A stretch of DNA of 59,024 nucleotides from Chloroflexota bacterium (GTDB lineage: Bacteria; Chloroflexota; Anaerolineae; CG2-30-64-16), in contig JAPLHB010000185.1 in the NCBI GenBank assembly GCA_026389845.1, positions 1 through 59,024 on the forward strand. Direction: 5' to 3'. Positions 35,915 through 45,094 of this stretch are shown here, in pieces. The notes beneath the pieces are model-generated. The model was given only the letters and a program-made list of their open reading frames with translations. It had not been told where the DNA came from and did no database searches. A program made the translations under genes and the position numbers. Numbering within the stretch: the stretch's first letter is position 1; every line of letters begins with the position of its first letter.

Positions 35915-36663
35915 TTCACGAATCGTTGGTTCAGCCCTGCCAGCAACGCGAGCGTTTCGTCCACCACCTGGGCCTGTTGGGCCTCGCGGCTGATGCTCGC
36001 GGCGCCGTCGCCCCCTTGCAGCCCATACCACCCCATTTGTGCGTGGTTGCCGCCCTCGATCGGCACGTAGCGCGTGCCGGCCGGCAGCAGCGGCCCGGAA
36101 GCGTCTATCTTGCTCTGGGTCGCCAGCCCGTCGGCTGTGCCGTAGATCGAAACCACCGCCAACTGACGGCCGGCCAGGCTGTCGTTACCTGCCGGGTAGG
36201 CCGCCCACAGCACCAAGCCCTGGATGGCATCCGGATGCGTATAGACGAAGTTGGCTGCCATTGCGCCGCCCAGGCTGTGCCCCCCGACCGCCCAGCGCGT
36301 GATTTCGGGATGCGCGGCGATCACGGCTTCGGCTGCGGATGGGCTGAACACCGCCAGGTTGAACGGCATGGGAACGATCACGACCAGGTAGCCGCGCGCG
36401 GCGATGGCGCGGGCGGCCGGCGCATAGGAGCGTGCATCGACGCGTCCGCCGGGATAGAAGACGAAGCCGGTGGTTGGCTGCGTGCCTGCCGGTGTGAAGG
36501 TCAGCCACGGCGCCGTCGCGACTTGGACCGCCGCATCCGATTGAAGCGCCGCGGTCGCCTCAGGCAGCGGGCCCAACGGTGTGTAGGCCCAGACGCTGAA
36601 GCCGGCGAACGCCAGCAGGAGAATGACCAGAAGGACGATGAGGCTACGTCTGACGATGTGCAT
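35911..36663 (-). CDS. Membrane-anchored alpha/beta hydrolase
   Basis: This 250-residue protein has one N-terminal membrane anchor (SLIVLLVILLLAFAGFSVWA), then an alpha/beta-hydrolase fold: VFYPGGRVDARSYAP, the nucleophile elbow GGHSLGGAM, an acid site near VSIYGTADGLAT and a His at EGGNHAQMGWYG. It probably acts outside the membrane on an ester. ATG 36663 has AGAGGG 9 nt upstream; ATG 36669 is an in-frame alternative. Between it and its promoter an open fragment (MAGVTAFAWRRLIVRPDPAL) ends at TAA 36671-36669 and looks like debris. Confidence 0.8.
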   Translation of the reverse strand: MHIVRRSLIVLLVILLLAFAGFSVWAYTPLGPLPEATAALQSDAAVQVATAPWLTFTPAGTQPTTGFVFYPGGRVDARSYAPAARAIAARGYLVVIVPMPFNLAVFSPSAAEAVIAAHPEITRWAVGGHSLGGAMAANFVYTHPDAIQGLVLWAAYPAGNDSLAGRQLAVVSIYGTADGLATQSKIDASGPLLPAGTRYVPIEGGNHAQMGWYGLQGGDGAASISREAQQAQVVDETLALLAGLNQRFVK

Positions 36664-36795
36664 GATCATTATCCCTCTACAGCCAGCGCCGGATCGGGGC
36701 GCACGATCAGCCGCCGCCAGGCGAAGGCCGTCACTCCGGCCATGATGGCCGCGCCCACTGCGCCGGCTTGGCGCTACAGGGCAAGCCATAGCAAC

Positions 36796-36832
36796 ATTCT
36801 AACACGATGTCTATTGTATGTCAAATGTTTGC
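36796..36832 (-). promoter_or_regulatory. Promoter with operator-like palindrome for the distal carotenoid genes
   Basis: On the minus strand, -35 TTGACA (36824-36819), a 17-bp spacer and -10 TAGAAT (36801-36796). The palindrome CAAACATTTG overlaps the -35. The plus-strand string TGTATGTCAAATGTTTGC (36815-36832) matches 16 of 18 positions at 47215-47232, the exporter promoter. Confidence 0.75.
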
Positions 36833-36842
36833 GCATTACCTG

Positions 36843-38348
36843 TTACACTCCTTGGCCGGGCGCATGCTTGGCCCAGCACAGGCCCTGGGCGATGGATTGA
36901 GCCACGCGTTGTCCGCCCAACGCCGTCGCCAGCACGGATTGGCCGGGGAAGATGCTGTCTCCGACGAGCCAAAGATTGGGGCCGAGGCGCGGTCCCCAGG
37001 CCCGCAGCAGGTTCGTCTGCGGGAAGCCCCCTACCCAGCCGCGGCTGCGTTGGGTGAAGCGCTGGAAGCTTACCGGCGTGCCGGGCAGGATCAGCCTGGC
37101 AGCACTGCGCAGGCCGGGCACGGCGACCTCCGCGGCGTCAAGCACGCGCTCGACCATTGCCGCCTTTTGGGCTTCGTAGGCACCCCGGTCGGTTTCGAAC
37201 AGGCGCCACCAGGCACGCAGATCGGTGTGGGTGCTGATGGTCAGCGCTCGCTGGCCTGCCGGGCTGCGGGCGGCATCATCGGACAGGCTGAGCGACAAAA
37301 AGATGCTGTTGCCTTCGCCCAGCGGCTCACGCACGAGCACCTGATGATGCAATGGGAGGCCGGCAGGCACGACGGCATCATCCAGCCCCACGTAGACCAT
37401 GAACGCGCCCCAGCCATCGGCCGGGAGCATGGCCCGATGCAGACTGGGGGGCGCATCCTCGCCCAGCAACCCCGCGGCATCGTGCGGCGGCAGGTTGAAA
37501 ACGACCGTGCCGGCCTCGAAGAGGGCGTCCTTGCCGGTCTCGATGCGGTAGATTCCGCTGCGCTGCCTTGCCACGCGGGTGACGCGCTGCCGGTAGTGCA
37601 CGCGGCCGCCGTGTCGCCGAACCGCGTCGGCCAACGCTTCGGCCAGCTTGCCCATGCCCCCGCGCACGTGCGCCACCCCGCGCCGCGGCATATCTAGCGC
37701 AGCCGCGCCGTACAATGCATTCGCGTGCTGGGAGGTCGCCTGCGCTGAAATCAGCAGTTGCCCATCCACGTATTGGCGCAGCCGCGACGCTGCCTGTCCC
37801 AGATGCGTGGCCACCGGCCGCAGGCCATCCAGCGCCAGCCCAGGCAGGTGTGCGGGTGCCGCTACGGCCAATTGCAGGCCCGTATCTGCCAGGCGGGCCA
37901 GATCGGCAGGGTTCTGCGGCGGCCACGGCACGCCGCGCAAGGCCAGGGACCACAGGCGGTCGGCCGTGCTTTCCTGCCAGCGCCAAAACGGCTCGGCGGC
38001 CGACCCGAACGCGGCCAGCCGCTCCGCCTGCCAGGCCGCGGGATCGGCCCAGCGTGTGACGCGCGCGCCGTCGGGCAGGTGGACGCGCATCGCCACCTCA
38101 GCCGGCTCGACGGGCCAGGTGATGCTCAACGCCTGGCCCAGGCGCGTCATGCCGCCGGCCGGATCGAACCCCGCGGCCAGCGTCGCGCCCGCGTCGAAGC
38201 GGAAACCCTGGTGGTAGAAGGTCCCCGCGCACCCGCCGGGGTAGACATGCGCCTCCAGCACGGTCACGTCCAGCCCGGCCTTGGCGAGCAGAGCGGCTGC
38301 CGTCAGCCCGCCGATGCCCGCGCCGACCACCACGACCCGATCTATCAT
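36843..38348 (-). CDS. FAD-dependent carotenoid desaturase/oxidoreductase (CrtD-like)
   Basis: This 501-residue protein has the Rossmann FAD motif [20 protein letters not shown] at the N-terminus, the CrtI-family [20 protein letters not shown] and the C-terminal FAD motif [20 protein letters not shown]. Of the CrtI relatives it most resembles C-3',4' desaturases (CrtD) and CrtO/CruE-like oxygenases, but the exact reaction cannot be fixed by eye. It is preceded by heptamer repeats instead of a clear ribosome site. Its stop lies 11 bp before the shared operator. Confidence 0.82.
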   Translation of the reverse strand: MIDRVVVVGAGIGGLTAAALLAKAGLDVTVLEAHVYPGGCAGTFYHQGFRFDAGATLAAGFDPAGGMTRLGQALSITWPVEPAEVAMRVHLPDGARVTRWADPAAWQAERLAAFGSAAEPFWRWQESTADRLWSLALRGVPWPPQNPADLARLADTGLQLAVAAPAHLPGLALDGLRPVATHLGQAASRLRQYVDGQLLISAQATSQHANALYGAAALDMPRRGVAHVRGGMGKLAEALADAVRRHGGRVHYRQRVTRVARQRSGIYRIETGKDALFEAGTVVFNLPPHDAAGLLGEDAPPSLHRAMLPADGWGAFMVYVGLDDAVVPAGLPLHHQVLVREPLGEGNSIFLSLSLSDDAARSPAGQRALTISTHTDLRAWWRLFETDRGAYEAQKAAMVERVLDAAEVAVPGLRSAARLILPGTPVSFQRFTQRSRGWVGGFPQTNLLRAWGPRLGPNLWLVGDSIFPGQSVLATALGGQRVAQSIAQGLCWAKHAPGQGV

Positions 38349-38393
38349 CCAGCTTCCAGCTTCTAGCTTCTAGCTTCTAGCGTCCAGCTTCCA
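38349..38393. repeat. Heptamer repeat CCAGCTT/CTAGCTT (about six copies)
   Basis: Seven-bp units run from 38349 to 38393. They provide the stop codon and last residues of the SRPBCC gene and abut the start codon of the desaturase. The complementary heptamer recurs at 54619-54658. Confidence 0.85.
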
Positions 38394-38823
38394 ACAGCCG
38401 CCGCGTCCGCCACCCCCGGTACGCGAAGAGGACCGGCATCCCCGCCCACATGAGCGCGCCGGCCAGCCGCCAGAATGGGTGACGCTTGAGCTGGGCCTCC
38501 ACCTCATCCACCACATCGGTCTCGGCCTCGGATACGCGTACGAAGCTGTGGCGGTGCTGCCAGGCCGCGAACGGTCCGCGCACTTGCCGGTCGGTGAAGC
38601 CGTCCGGTGAGGCGTTCTCGATGCGCGCCACCCAACGCAGCGGCAGCGGCCCGGCCCATAGAGTGAAATCCATCTCGTCGCCGCGGCCCAGCCGTTCGGG
38701 CGCCCGATGGACGCGGACAATCATCGGCGGCGGGGTGATGGCGGACATACTGGCCGAACGGCTGTGGAATTCAGCCACGGTCGCCAGAGGCGCTCGTACA
38801 TGAAAGCGATGTTGGAATTTCAC
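38377..38823 (-). CDS. SRPBCC-superfamily lipid-binding-type protein
   Basis: This 148-residue protein shows the SRPBCC/START-like pattern FQHRFHVRAPLATVAEFHSR, PLRWVARIENASPDGFTDRQ, GPFAAWQHRHSFVRV, with a hydrophobic C-terminal helix (LAGALMWAGMPVLFAYRGW) that could anchor it in the membrane. SRPBCC proteins often sit in carotenoid gene clusters and bind hydrophobic ligands; the role here is unknown. The last residues (LEAGR) and the stop codon are encoded by the heptamer repeat, so the C-terminus may be altered. The DUF1295 gene ends 39 bp upstream. Confidence 0.75.
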   Translation of the reverse strand: MKFQHRFHVRAPLATVAEFHSRSASMSAITPPPMIVRVHRAPERLGRGDEMDFTLWAGPLPLRWVARIENASPDGFTDRQVRGPFAAWQHRHSFVRVSEAETDVVDEVEAQLKRHPFWRLAGALMWAGMPVLFAYRGWRTRRLLEAGR

Positions 38824-38862
38824 AGCTTCATACCCTGTACCCTATGATGATCTTGCCGAGTT

Positions 38863-39657
38863 TCATGAACCCTTTCCTTTCGTCTTGCGTGGGAGCCACG
38901 GCACGAACCCGCGCGTGCTTTCAATGTACTCGCGATAGCCGGGACGCTGCACCATGTTCTTTTCCAGCAGCGCTTTGCCCGAAACGCGCACCAGCAGGAA
39001 TGTCATCAGGATCGGGCTGAAGATCGTCATCCAGCCGCCGGCCGCCAGCGCGATCAGGAAGAAGCCCCACCACTGCGCCGCGTCGCCGAAGTAGTTGGGA
39101 TGGCGCGTGTAGCGCCACACGCCCCGGTTCATCACTTGGCCCTTGTTGGCCGGATCGGCTTTGAAGCGAGCAAGCTGCCAATCACCGGCCGCCTCGAAGA
39201 AGAAGCCGATGGCCCACACGAGCAGTCCCAGGCCGTCCAGGATCGTCAGGCCGGGGGTTGCGCCGAACTGCGCGGCCAGCAGCGGCGTCGAGATAAGCCA
39301 CATCAAGACCCCTTGCAGGACGAAGACCTTGAGGTAGCTCTGCCACCACCAGCTCGCCCCGGCCGCCTGGCGCATCGCGACGTAGCGAAAATCCTCGCCC
39401 TTGCCCCGGTTGCGCGACAGAATGTAGAGCGAGAGCCGCAGACCCCAGACGGTGACGAGAACTGCGATCAGCAGCTTGCGCGCCGGCAGGCCCTGGGGTG
39501 CGAGCAGGAAGTAGAACCAGCCCAGCACGACGAAGCCCGCGCCCCAGAAGATGTCCACGATGCTGGAATTTCGCAGAGCCAGGCTGACCAGCCACAAGGT
39601 GGTCAGCAGGCCCAGGGCCGCCGCCAGGCCGACGAGGTAGACTTCACAAACAGGCAT
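38863..39657 (-). CDS. DUF1295 family membrane protein (steroid 5-alpha-reductase-like)
   Basis: This 264-residue protein has six to seven membrane segments and the DUF1295 motifs VDIFWGAGFVVLGW, SLYILSRNRGKGEDFRYVAM, and NRGVWRYTRHPNYFGDAAQW followed by EYIESTRGFVPW. The C-terminal part is the NADPH- or SAM-binding region shared by steroid reductases and ICMTs. In a carotenoid operon it could reduce or methylate a polyene, but this is inference. ATG 39657 lies 14 nt inside the end of the upstream desaturase fusion gene, so translation is probably coupled. Confidence 0.85.
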   Translation of the reverse strand: MPVCEVYLVGLAAALGLLTTLWLVSLALRNSSIVDIFWGAGFVVLGWFYFLLAPQGLPARKLLIAVLVTVWGLRLSLYILSRNRGKGEDFRYVAMRQAAGASWWWQSYLKVFVLQGVLMWLISTPLLAAQFGATPGLTILDGLGLLVWAIGFFFEAAGDWQLARFKADPANKGQVMNRGVWRYTRHPNYFGDAAQWWGFFLIALAAGGWMTIFSPILMTFLLVRVSGKALLEKNMVQRPGYREYIESTRGFVPWLPRKTKGKGS

Positions 39658-42034
39658 AGATCGCGGTGGCCGCGGCCCGGCCCTCGGCCACCGCACCGGC
39701 GGGCGGCAGGAGATCCGCGCCGACGGGCGCGGTGAACAGCCTGCCTCGTTGCGCGTGCGCGAGGCCAGCCACCTGCCCAGCCCACTCGTCCGAAGCCAGG
39801 TAGACGGCCGCGTATTGCTGTGCGTCAACTTGGGCCGGCAGCAGTTCCCCGCAAAAACGAACACCCAGGCCCAGCACGACCTCCAACTCGTCCTGCGCCA
39901 TATCCAGCGCGGCCGGGGTGCGGTCGTGAGAATCCAGCACATCCACCGGGTAGCCAGCCAGCGCCAGGTAACAGGCGCAGGTCCACCCGGCCAGGTTCCC
40001 GCCCCAGATGGCGACGCTCGTGCCGCGGATTGACACGGATGAACGCGGATGAATAGAAGACCCCGTGTCCATCCGTGTCAAACCGCGGCCGGTCATGGAT
40101 TGGAAGGGCCAACCCGCGCTCCCCGCCGCCCCGACGACCCACCGCAGCAGCTCCGCGATGCGCACCGGCCGCCCCGCGAAGCTGCGCCGGTAACAGCGGC
40201 GCTCGCAGAGCTGTCCGGCCGGACAGGCGGCCCCGCACAACCCACCAAACGGGCTGCGCAGGTGCAGCTCACGCGCCGCGCCGGTGAAGTTCCCGGCCTC
40301 CATGCGCCTCAGCACGCCAGGGATGTCAATCTGCGCCGGGCAGTCAGCCACGCAGGCCGGGTCCTCGCAGCCCTGGCACTGACTGGCCGCCAGCGCCGCG
40401 TTCTTCGGCGTGATTCCTTCATCCGCGCTGACGGTTGGGCGGCGATAGGGTGTCTCAACGAATTCGACGAAGGGGCGCGGAAACTTACGCGCGTCATATT
40501 CGGGTTTGCGCAGATCGCGCAGCACCCTATTGGCCGCGCCCACACCGGAGACGACCGTGGCGGGCGCGCCGGTGGCCATCACGGTCGAGTCACCGCACAC
40601 ATACAGGTTCTTCCACTCGCTGCGGGCGTGCAGGCGCTTGAGCATCTGCTGCCCGAGGGCGTTCTTGGGGCCGCCCACCGCGCCCCAGTTCTTCAGCAGA
40701 TAGCGTTCGATGGTCGTCGGCGTGCCCACCAGCAGCGTCTCGATGTGGCTGCAAAAACCGGGGAAGTGCTGCTCCACCTGGTCAAGCATGCGCTGCGCCT
40801 GGGCTTTCTTCTGTGCGAAGTACGCGGCCGAGTGGTCCTCGGGCGACCCCGGCGCGGGCCACGATTCTAGGTTGGGCGCGATGGCTGTGATCACCAGCTT
40901 GCCCGGCGGACACAGGGTTTCGTCCACCAGCGCGTTGATGTAGAGCGTCAGATCGGAGCTGTCAATCACCGCCCGGTTCTCGATGAATACCTCCCAAGGC
41001 AGCACGTCCGCCGGCAGGGCCGCCCGATCCACCACCAGGTAAAGCGTCATGCTGGGGAAGGTGGGCACCAGGGCTTGCGCCCAGGTCAGCCGTTCCGGCC
41101 GGATATGCTCAGGGCGCACTAGCTTGCCGTACAGGTTCCACACGGTGGCGTTGGCGATGACCCGCGCCGCGCCGATCTCGACGCCGTTGCGCAGCCGCAC
41201 GCTGTAGGCCTGGCCGTCGCGGATCAGGATCTCATCCACCAGCGTGTGGTAGAGCGCCTGCCCGCCCAGCCGCTCGAAAGCCTTTTCGAGCTTGTTCGGC
41301 AGCATCTGCGCTCCGCCGGCTGGATAGTATACGCCGCCGATGTGGTTATCCAGGAACATGGTGGCCGCCAGCACCGCAGGGGTCTCTTCCGCGGTGCAGT
41401 AGCAGTAGGCCGAGCACAGCTTGTCGAAAAAGTTGATGACCGCCTCGCCCTTGAAGTAGCGATCGAGCAGCGAGCGCACGCTGGTGTCCAGCAGTTGTAC
41501 CATCTTGAGCGTCTGGAGCGGGCCGCTCAGCAGGCTGCGCAGCCCTTGGCGCGGGGAGAACTCGGACGGCGGGACGATCACCTCGTTCTTGAGGACGATG
41601 TTTTCGTACATCACGTACAGGTCGCGGTAGAAGGCGCGCAGGCCATCCTTCTCGTCCGGGAAAAGGCGGTCGAGCTCCTGCAGGAAGCGCTCCACGTCCG
41701 GCCAGAAGGTGATCGGCTGGCCCTCGAAGGTCATGCGCGCCAGCGTGGCATGCGCCACTACCTCAACCGGCTCCTCCAGCTCGTTGAACAGGAAGCGAAA
41801 CGGCTTGAATCCGCGCTCGCCGAAACCGTACAACATGGCCGTGCCCACGTCGAACGTGACGCCGGCGCGGCGGAAGGAGGTGCACGAACCGCCCGGCTTG
41901 CCCTGTTGCTCGATCATCAGCACTGAGAGGCCGCGCTTGGCCAACAGGCTGGCCGCGGTCATCCCGCCCAGGCCGGCCCCGACAACGATGACGTCATACG
42001 TGTCGCGCAAAAGGGTATCGTTGATCAGTCTCAT
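39644..42034 (-). CDS. CrtISO/RetSat-type FAD oxidoreductase fused to a GltD-like Fe-S module
   Basis: This 796-residue protein has residues 1-~500 as a CrtI/CrtISO-family flavoprotein: VIVVGAGLGGMTAASLLAKR, KPGGSCTSFRRAGVTFDVG, VYYPAGGAQMLPNKLEKAF, NLYVCGDSTVMATGAPATVV. Residues ~545-640 carry a Fer4_20-type two-cluster domain as in GltD/PreT/DPYD N-termini: CQGCEDPACVADCPAQIDIP, then GLCGAACPAGQLCERRC. Residues ~672-796 start a second Rossmann fold (VAIWGGNLAGWTCACYLALA) that is short compared with GltD. Between them lies a 22-residue stretch encoded by a palindromic repeat. The fusion may feed electrons from NAD(P)H through Fe-S clusters to the desaturase or isomerase. It starts 3 bp after the previous gene. 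Confidence 0.8.
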   Translation of the reverse strand: MRLINDTLLRDTYDVIVVGAGLGGMTAASLLAKRGLSVLMIEQQGKPGGSCTSFRRAGVTFDVGTAMLYGFGERGFKPFRFLFNELEEPVEVVAHATLARMTFEGQPITFWPDVERFLQELDRLFPDEKDGLRAFYRDLYVMYENIVLKNEVIVPPSEFSPRQGLRSLLSGPLQTLKMVQLLDTSVRSLLDRYFKGEAVINFFDKLCSAYCYCTAEETPAVLAATMFLDNHIGGVYYPAGGAQMLPNKLEKAFERLGGQALYHTLVDEILIRDGQAYSVRLRNGVEIGAARVIANATVWNLYGKLVRPEHIRPERLTWAQALVPTFPSMTLYLVVDRAALPADVLPWEVFIENRAVIDSSDLTLYINALVDETLCPPGKLVITAIAPNLESWPAPGSPEDHSAAYFAQKKAQAQRMLDQVEQHFPGFCSHIETLLVGTPTTIERYLLKNWGAVGGPKNALGQQMLKRLHARSEWKNLYVCGDSTVMATGAPATVVSGVGAANRVLRDLRKPEYDARKFPRPFVEFVETPYRRPTVSADEGITPKNAALAASQCQGCEDPACVADCPAQIDIPGVLRRMEAGNFTGAARELHLRSPFGGLCGAACPAGQLCERRCYRRSFAGRPVRIAELLRWVVGAAGSAGWPFQSMTGRGLTRMDTGSSIHPRSSVSIRGTSVAIWGGNLAGWTCACYLALAGYPVDVLDSHDRTPAALDMAQDELEVVLGLGVRFCGELLPAQVDAQQYAAVYLASDEWAGQVAGLAHAQRGRLFTAPVGADLLPPAGAVAEGRAAATAIYACL
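40023..40088. repeat. 66-bp palindromic repeat inserted in frame
   Basis: CCGCGGATTGACACGGATG on the left faces CATCCGTGTCAAACCGCGG on the right. The element is exactly 22 codons and encodes a Ser/Arg-rich linker (TGSSIHPRSSVSI) in the desaturase fusion. Words of the ACACGGATGAACGCGGATGA type are typical dispersed palindromes. Confidence 0.8.
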
Positions 42035-42037
42035 GCT

Positions 42038-43621
42038 TCACCTGTCTGTGCCATGCTTGAGGACGTGCTCGGCGGCCACCTTGCCGGTCAGCACGGCGAC
42101 CGGCGAGCCGCCCGGCGAAAAGGACCAGTGCCCCGCCGTCAACAGGCGCGGCACTGGGGTGAGCACGCTGGAGCGCATCTGCAGGAAGTTGCCGCGCGGC
42201 AGGCTGCGCCCGCGGTGATACGACCAGCCCATGATGGCGCCCTGCGTGTTGGCGGTCAGCGACGCCACTGTGTGCGGGGTAGCGGTAAAACACAGCTCGA
42301 TATGCTGCGCCAGCCCAGGGATGAACCGCTCGAGGCTGGCGATCAACTCGCGGGTGCAGCGTTCCTTCAGCGCGGCGTAGGCGGATGGCTCGCGCTCCCA
42401 GCCGCCGTCGAACTGCCAGGAGGTCATCGCGCTGACCACCAGGCCGGTCTTGCCGGGCGGCGCCAGGTCGGGCTGGTGCAGACAGGGGATGGAGATCTCC
42501 TGCGGCACGTGAGCGAAATAGTCGGCCCGCGCCACCCGGTCGGCCTCGCTGATGCCTTCCAGGTCGGGCGCATAGAAAATGTGCTGGCAGCCAGCCAGGT
42601 TAAGACGTTCGACGGGAAGATCAACGCCCAGGAACAGGTTGAAGACCGAGTGGGAGACCTCGGCGCGCGTCAATTTGCGCTCGAAGCGGGGCGGCACGGT
42701 GTCCGGCGGAATGAGACGCGTGAGCGCCTGGCGCAGATCGCTGGCCGCGATGACGTAGCCGGACGCAAGCTCCTCTCCGGTCGCCAGCCGCACCCCGCAA
42801 GCCTCCCGGCCCTGCAGGAGCACCTCCTCCACGTGCGCGTTGACCCGGATCTCGCCGCCCCAGCCGGTCACAGCGTCGGCCAGCGCCGCCGGAATGGCCT
42901 GGATACCGCCGCGGGGGTAATAGTAATCCAGGAACATGCGGAAGTAGCCCAGGCCGAAGAAGACGCTGGTGCCGTCGGGAAACAGTTGGCTGAGCAGGTT
43001 GACCAGGCCGGGGCTTCGCAAATGCTGGCGCAGATACGGCCGCAGCTCGGCCCTCATCAGCGCCGCAGCGCGCGGCAGCCGGGTCAGCGCTGCGCCGTTG
43101 CGCTGGAACCAAGTCTTCTGCGCCTCGGGAAAGCTGCCGACCGGCGCAAAGAACGGGATCGGGAAACAGAGCGCGGCGTCCAGCAACTCGTAGACAGCCC
43201 GGGCGTCGGCCAGCACGCGGCGCAGCCCCGTCTCCTCGCCCGGATAAAGCGCCTCCAGCGACCGGAAATAGACCTCCACATCGGCGAAGCCGAGGATGGG
43301 CTGCACTTCGCCGGCCGTCACCAGCGCAATCGGGCTGCGTCGGAGCTGCACGCGCTCCAGCAGGCCAAGCTGCGCCAGCATCGGCATCATCACCGCGCTG
43401 TTTTCCACCGCCTTGATGCCGCCGTCGAACAGGTAGCCGCCGCGCCGGAACGAATTGAACAGCCCGCCGATCTGGCCGGCTTGCTCGCATACCAGCACGC
43501 GCGCGCCAGCCTGGGCCAGGAAGGCCGCCGCAGTGAGGCCGGAAAGCCCGGCGCCGATCACAATGGCGTCGTGGCGGCTGCTGGAAGCATCCAGAAGTTG
43601 CCTTGAGGGTGTGTTTGTCAT
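42038..43621 (-). CDS. CrtI/CrtISO-family FAD-dependent carotenoid oxidoreductase
   Basis: This 527-residue flavoprotein has the N-terminal dinucleotide motif AIVIGAGLSGLTAAAFLAQA, the FAD-contact QIGGLFNSFRRGGYLFDGG, the middle motif YYPRGGIQAIPAALADAV and the C-terminal LLTAGHWSFSPGGSPVAVLT. It resembles prolycopene isomerase/RetSat relatives more than bacterial CrtI. It is the first gene of the carotenoid region and has a strong promoter just upstream. Three paralogous flavoproteins in one cluster suggest successive desaturation or isomerisation steps; the specific reaction is not assignable. Confidence 0.83.
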   Translation of the reverse strand: MTNTPSRQLLDASSSRHDAIVIGAGLSGLTAAAFLAQAGARVLVCEQAGQIGGLFNSFRRGGYLFDGGIKAVENSAVMMPMLAQLGLLERVQLRRSPIALVTAGEVQPILGFADVEVYFRSLEALYPGEETGLRRVLADARAVYELLDAALCFPIPFFAPVGSFPEAQKTWFQRNGAALTRLPRAAALMRAELRPYLRQHLRSPGLVNLLSQLFPDGTSVFFGLGYFRMFLDYYYPRGGIQAIPAALADAVTGWGGEIRVNAHVEEVLLQGREACGVRLATGEELASGYVIAASDLRQALTRLIPPDTVPPRFERKLTRAEVSHSVFNLFLGVDLPVERLNLAGCQHIFYAPDLEGISEADRVARADYFAHVPQEISIPCLHQPDLAPPGKTGLVVSAMTSWQFDGGWEREPSAYAALKERCTRELIASLERFIPGLAQHIELCFTATPHTVASLTANTQGAIMGWSYHRGRSLPRGNFLQMRSSVLTPVPRLLTAGHWSFSPGGSPVAVLTGKVAAEHVLKHGTDR

Positions 43622-43631
43622 CGGCCCTTTG

Positions 43632-43661
43632 ATTATAGTCGATCAGGGAACCGCCCGTCAA
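43632..43661 (-). promoter_or_regulatory. Main promoter of the carotenoid operon
   Basis: On the minus strand, -35 TTGACG (43661-43656), an 18-bp spacer and -10 TATAAT (43637-43632), 10 bp before the ATG. CCGCCCG/CGGGCGG inverted words flank the -35. Confidence 0.7.
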
Positions 43662-43716
43662 GCGGCGGGCGGATTGATCAAGTAGAATATGCCTTGAATT
43701 GAGGGGGAGACAGCAC

Positions 43717-43749
43717 ACAACCCCGGCTTCTCGCAGAAACCGGGGTTGT
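43717..43749. terminator. Terminator hairpin between the exporter and carotenoid operons
   Basis: ACAACCCCGG (43717-43726) pairs with CCGGGGTTGT (43740-43749). TTCTTGCTTT follows on the plus strand, but the hairpin lies just downstream of the minus-strand HlyD gene, whose transcript it most likely ends. Confidence 0.65.
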
Positions 43750-43761
43750 TCTTGCTTTCGC

Positions 43762-45057
43762 CTACTTGCTGAACTCCACCGCGGCGGTCATGTTCCACCG
43801 CAGCCTGGGGTCGGCCCGGTCAAGCCGGATGACGGCGGTGTAGCTGATATCGCCCTTCTGGTTTTGGCCGATGGCCTTGATCCGGGAAACGATGCCGCGG
43901 AAGGATTCACCCGGCAGCGCGTCGAAGGCGATCGTGGCGGCATCGCCCTCTTTCACCCGCACAACTTGCAGCTCGGTCAGATCGGTGGTCTCGACCTGCC
44001 ACGCGGAGAGGTCCGCCAACTCGGCCGCGGGGGCGCCGGGCACGATCTGCTCGCCGGCAACCGGTCGCAACTCGGCGATGACGCCGCCGAAGGGAGCCCG
44101 CAACTCGGCTTCGGCCAGCGCGGCCTTCGCCTGATCCACCGCAGCCTCTGCGGCCGCGACATCAGCCTCGGCCGCCGCGATGACTTCGGGACGTGCGCCT
44201 TCGGCGGTCAGCTCAAGCTGCGCCTGGGCCCGGCGCAGCTCGGCCTGGGCCGCGGCCAGATCGGCCGGCCGGGTCGCCACCAGCGCGTCGAGCTGCGCCT
44301 GGGCCTGCGCGACACGCGCCCGGGCGCCCGCGAGATCCGCGACGCTGGCGCCGCGCTCCAGGTCAGCCAGCCGGGCCGCCGCGGCGGTATAGGCGTTTGT
44401 CGCTTGCTGCAAGGCGAGCGATTCCGGCCGGGCAGCGACGTCGGCATTGCCCTTGACCCGGTCGTATGCGGCCTGGGCCTGCGCCACGGCCGCCTGGGCG
44501 TTCGCCAGGTCCGCGCGCGCGGCGGTCAGGCGGTCGGCGCCGGCGCCCTCCAGCAGTTTCGCCTGGGCCGCCTGGGCCGCGGCGAGATTGGCATCCGCAC
44601 CCCGAATGTCATCCTCGTTCTTCAGGCGGTCGGCGCGCGCCTGGGCCGCGTCCACGGCCGTCTGTGCAGAGGTGACTTCCTGGGGCTGCGGGCCGGCCTT
44701 CAACTCGGCCAGCCGCGCCTGCGCCCGCGCCAGCCCCGCCTCGGCCTGGGCTACTGCGGCGCGGAGCCGCGCGTCTTCGAGCCGTAGGATGGGCTGTCCG
44801 GCTTCGACCATCGCGCCTTCCGCGGCCAGGATGGCATCCACGCGGCCGCCGACGGGCAAGCTCAACAAAGCGCTGCGGACCGGCACCAATTTCCCTTCGA
44901 CGGAGATGTGCGGGGCTGCCTGCTGGCCCGAGGCCGCCGGCGCTTCTTGCGCTGCGGCGGTCTTTGCGAAAATGGGGGGCAAGGTCAGAGCGGCGAACGC
45001 GCCCGCCGCCAGCACTGCGATGGCGATGATCCCGAGTGTCAGCTTCTTGGATTTCAT
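43762..45057 (-). CDS. HlyD/MacA-family membrane fusion protein
   Basis: This 431-residue adaptor has an N-terminal signal/anchor (LTLGIIAIAVLAAGAFAALT), a lipoyl half-motif (VGGRVDAILAAEGAMVEAGQ), a long Ala-rich coiled-coil hairpin (~100-290, many AQAQAELD-type heptads), the second lipoyl half (APFGGVIAELRPVAGEQIV) and beta-barrel/membrane-proximal domains (VKEGDAATIAFDALPGESF). With the ATPase and permease encoded upstream it forms a MacAB/DevBCA-like exporter. The hairpin is unusually long for an organism expected to lack a TolC-type outer membrane. Cargo is unknown. Confidence 0.88.
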   Translation of the reverse strand: MKSKKLTLGIIAIAVLAAGAFAALTLPPIFAKTAAAQEAPAASGQQAAPHISVEGKLVPVRSALLSLPVGGRVDAILAAEGAMVEAGQPILRLEDARLRAAVAQAEAGLARAQARLAELKAGPQPQEVTSAQTAVDAAQARADRLKNEDDIRGADANLAAAQAAQAKLLEGAGADRLTAARADLANAQAAVAQAQAAYDRVKGNADVAARPESLALQQATNAYTAAAARLADLERGASVADLAGARARVAQAQAQLDALVATRPADLAAAQAELRRAQAQLELTAEGARPEVIAAAEADVAAAEAAVDQAKAALAEAELRAPFGGVIAELRPVAGEQIVPGAPAAELADLSAWQVETTDLTELQVVRVKEGDAATIAFDALPGESFRGIVSRIKAIGQNQKGDISYTAVIRLDRADPRLRWNMTAAVEFSK

Positions 45058-45094
45058 GGGTTAATCTCTCCTCATAACCGTTACACGTTCTATT

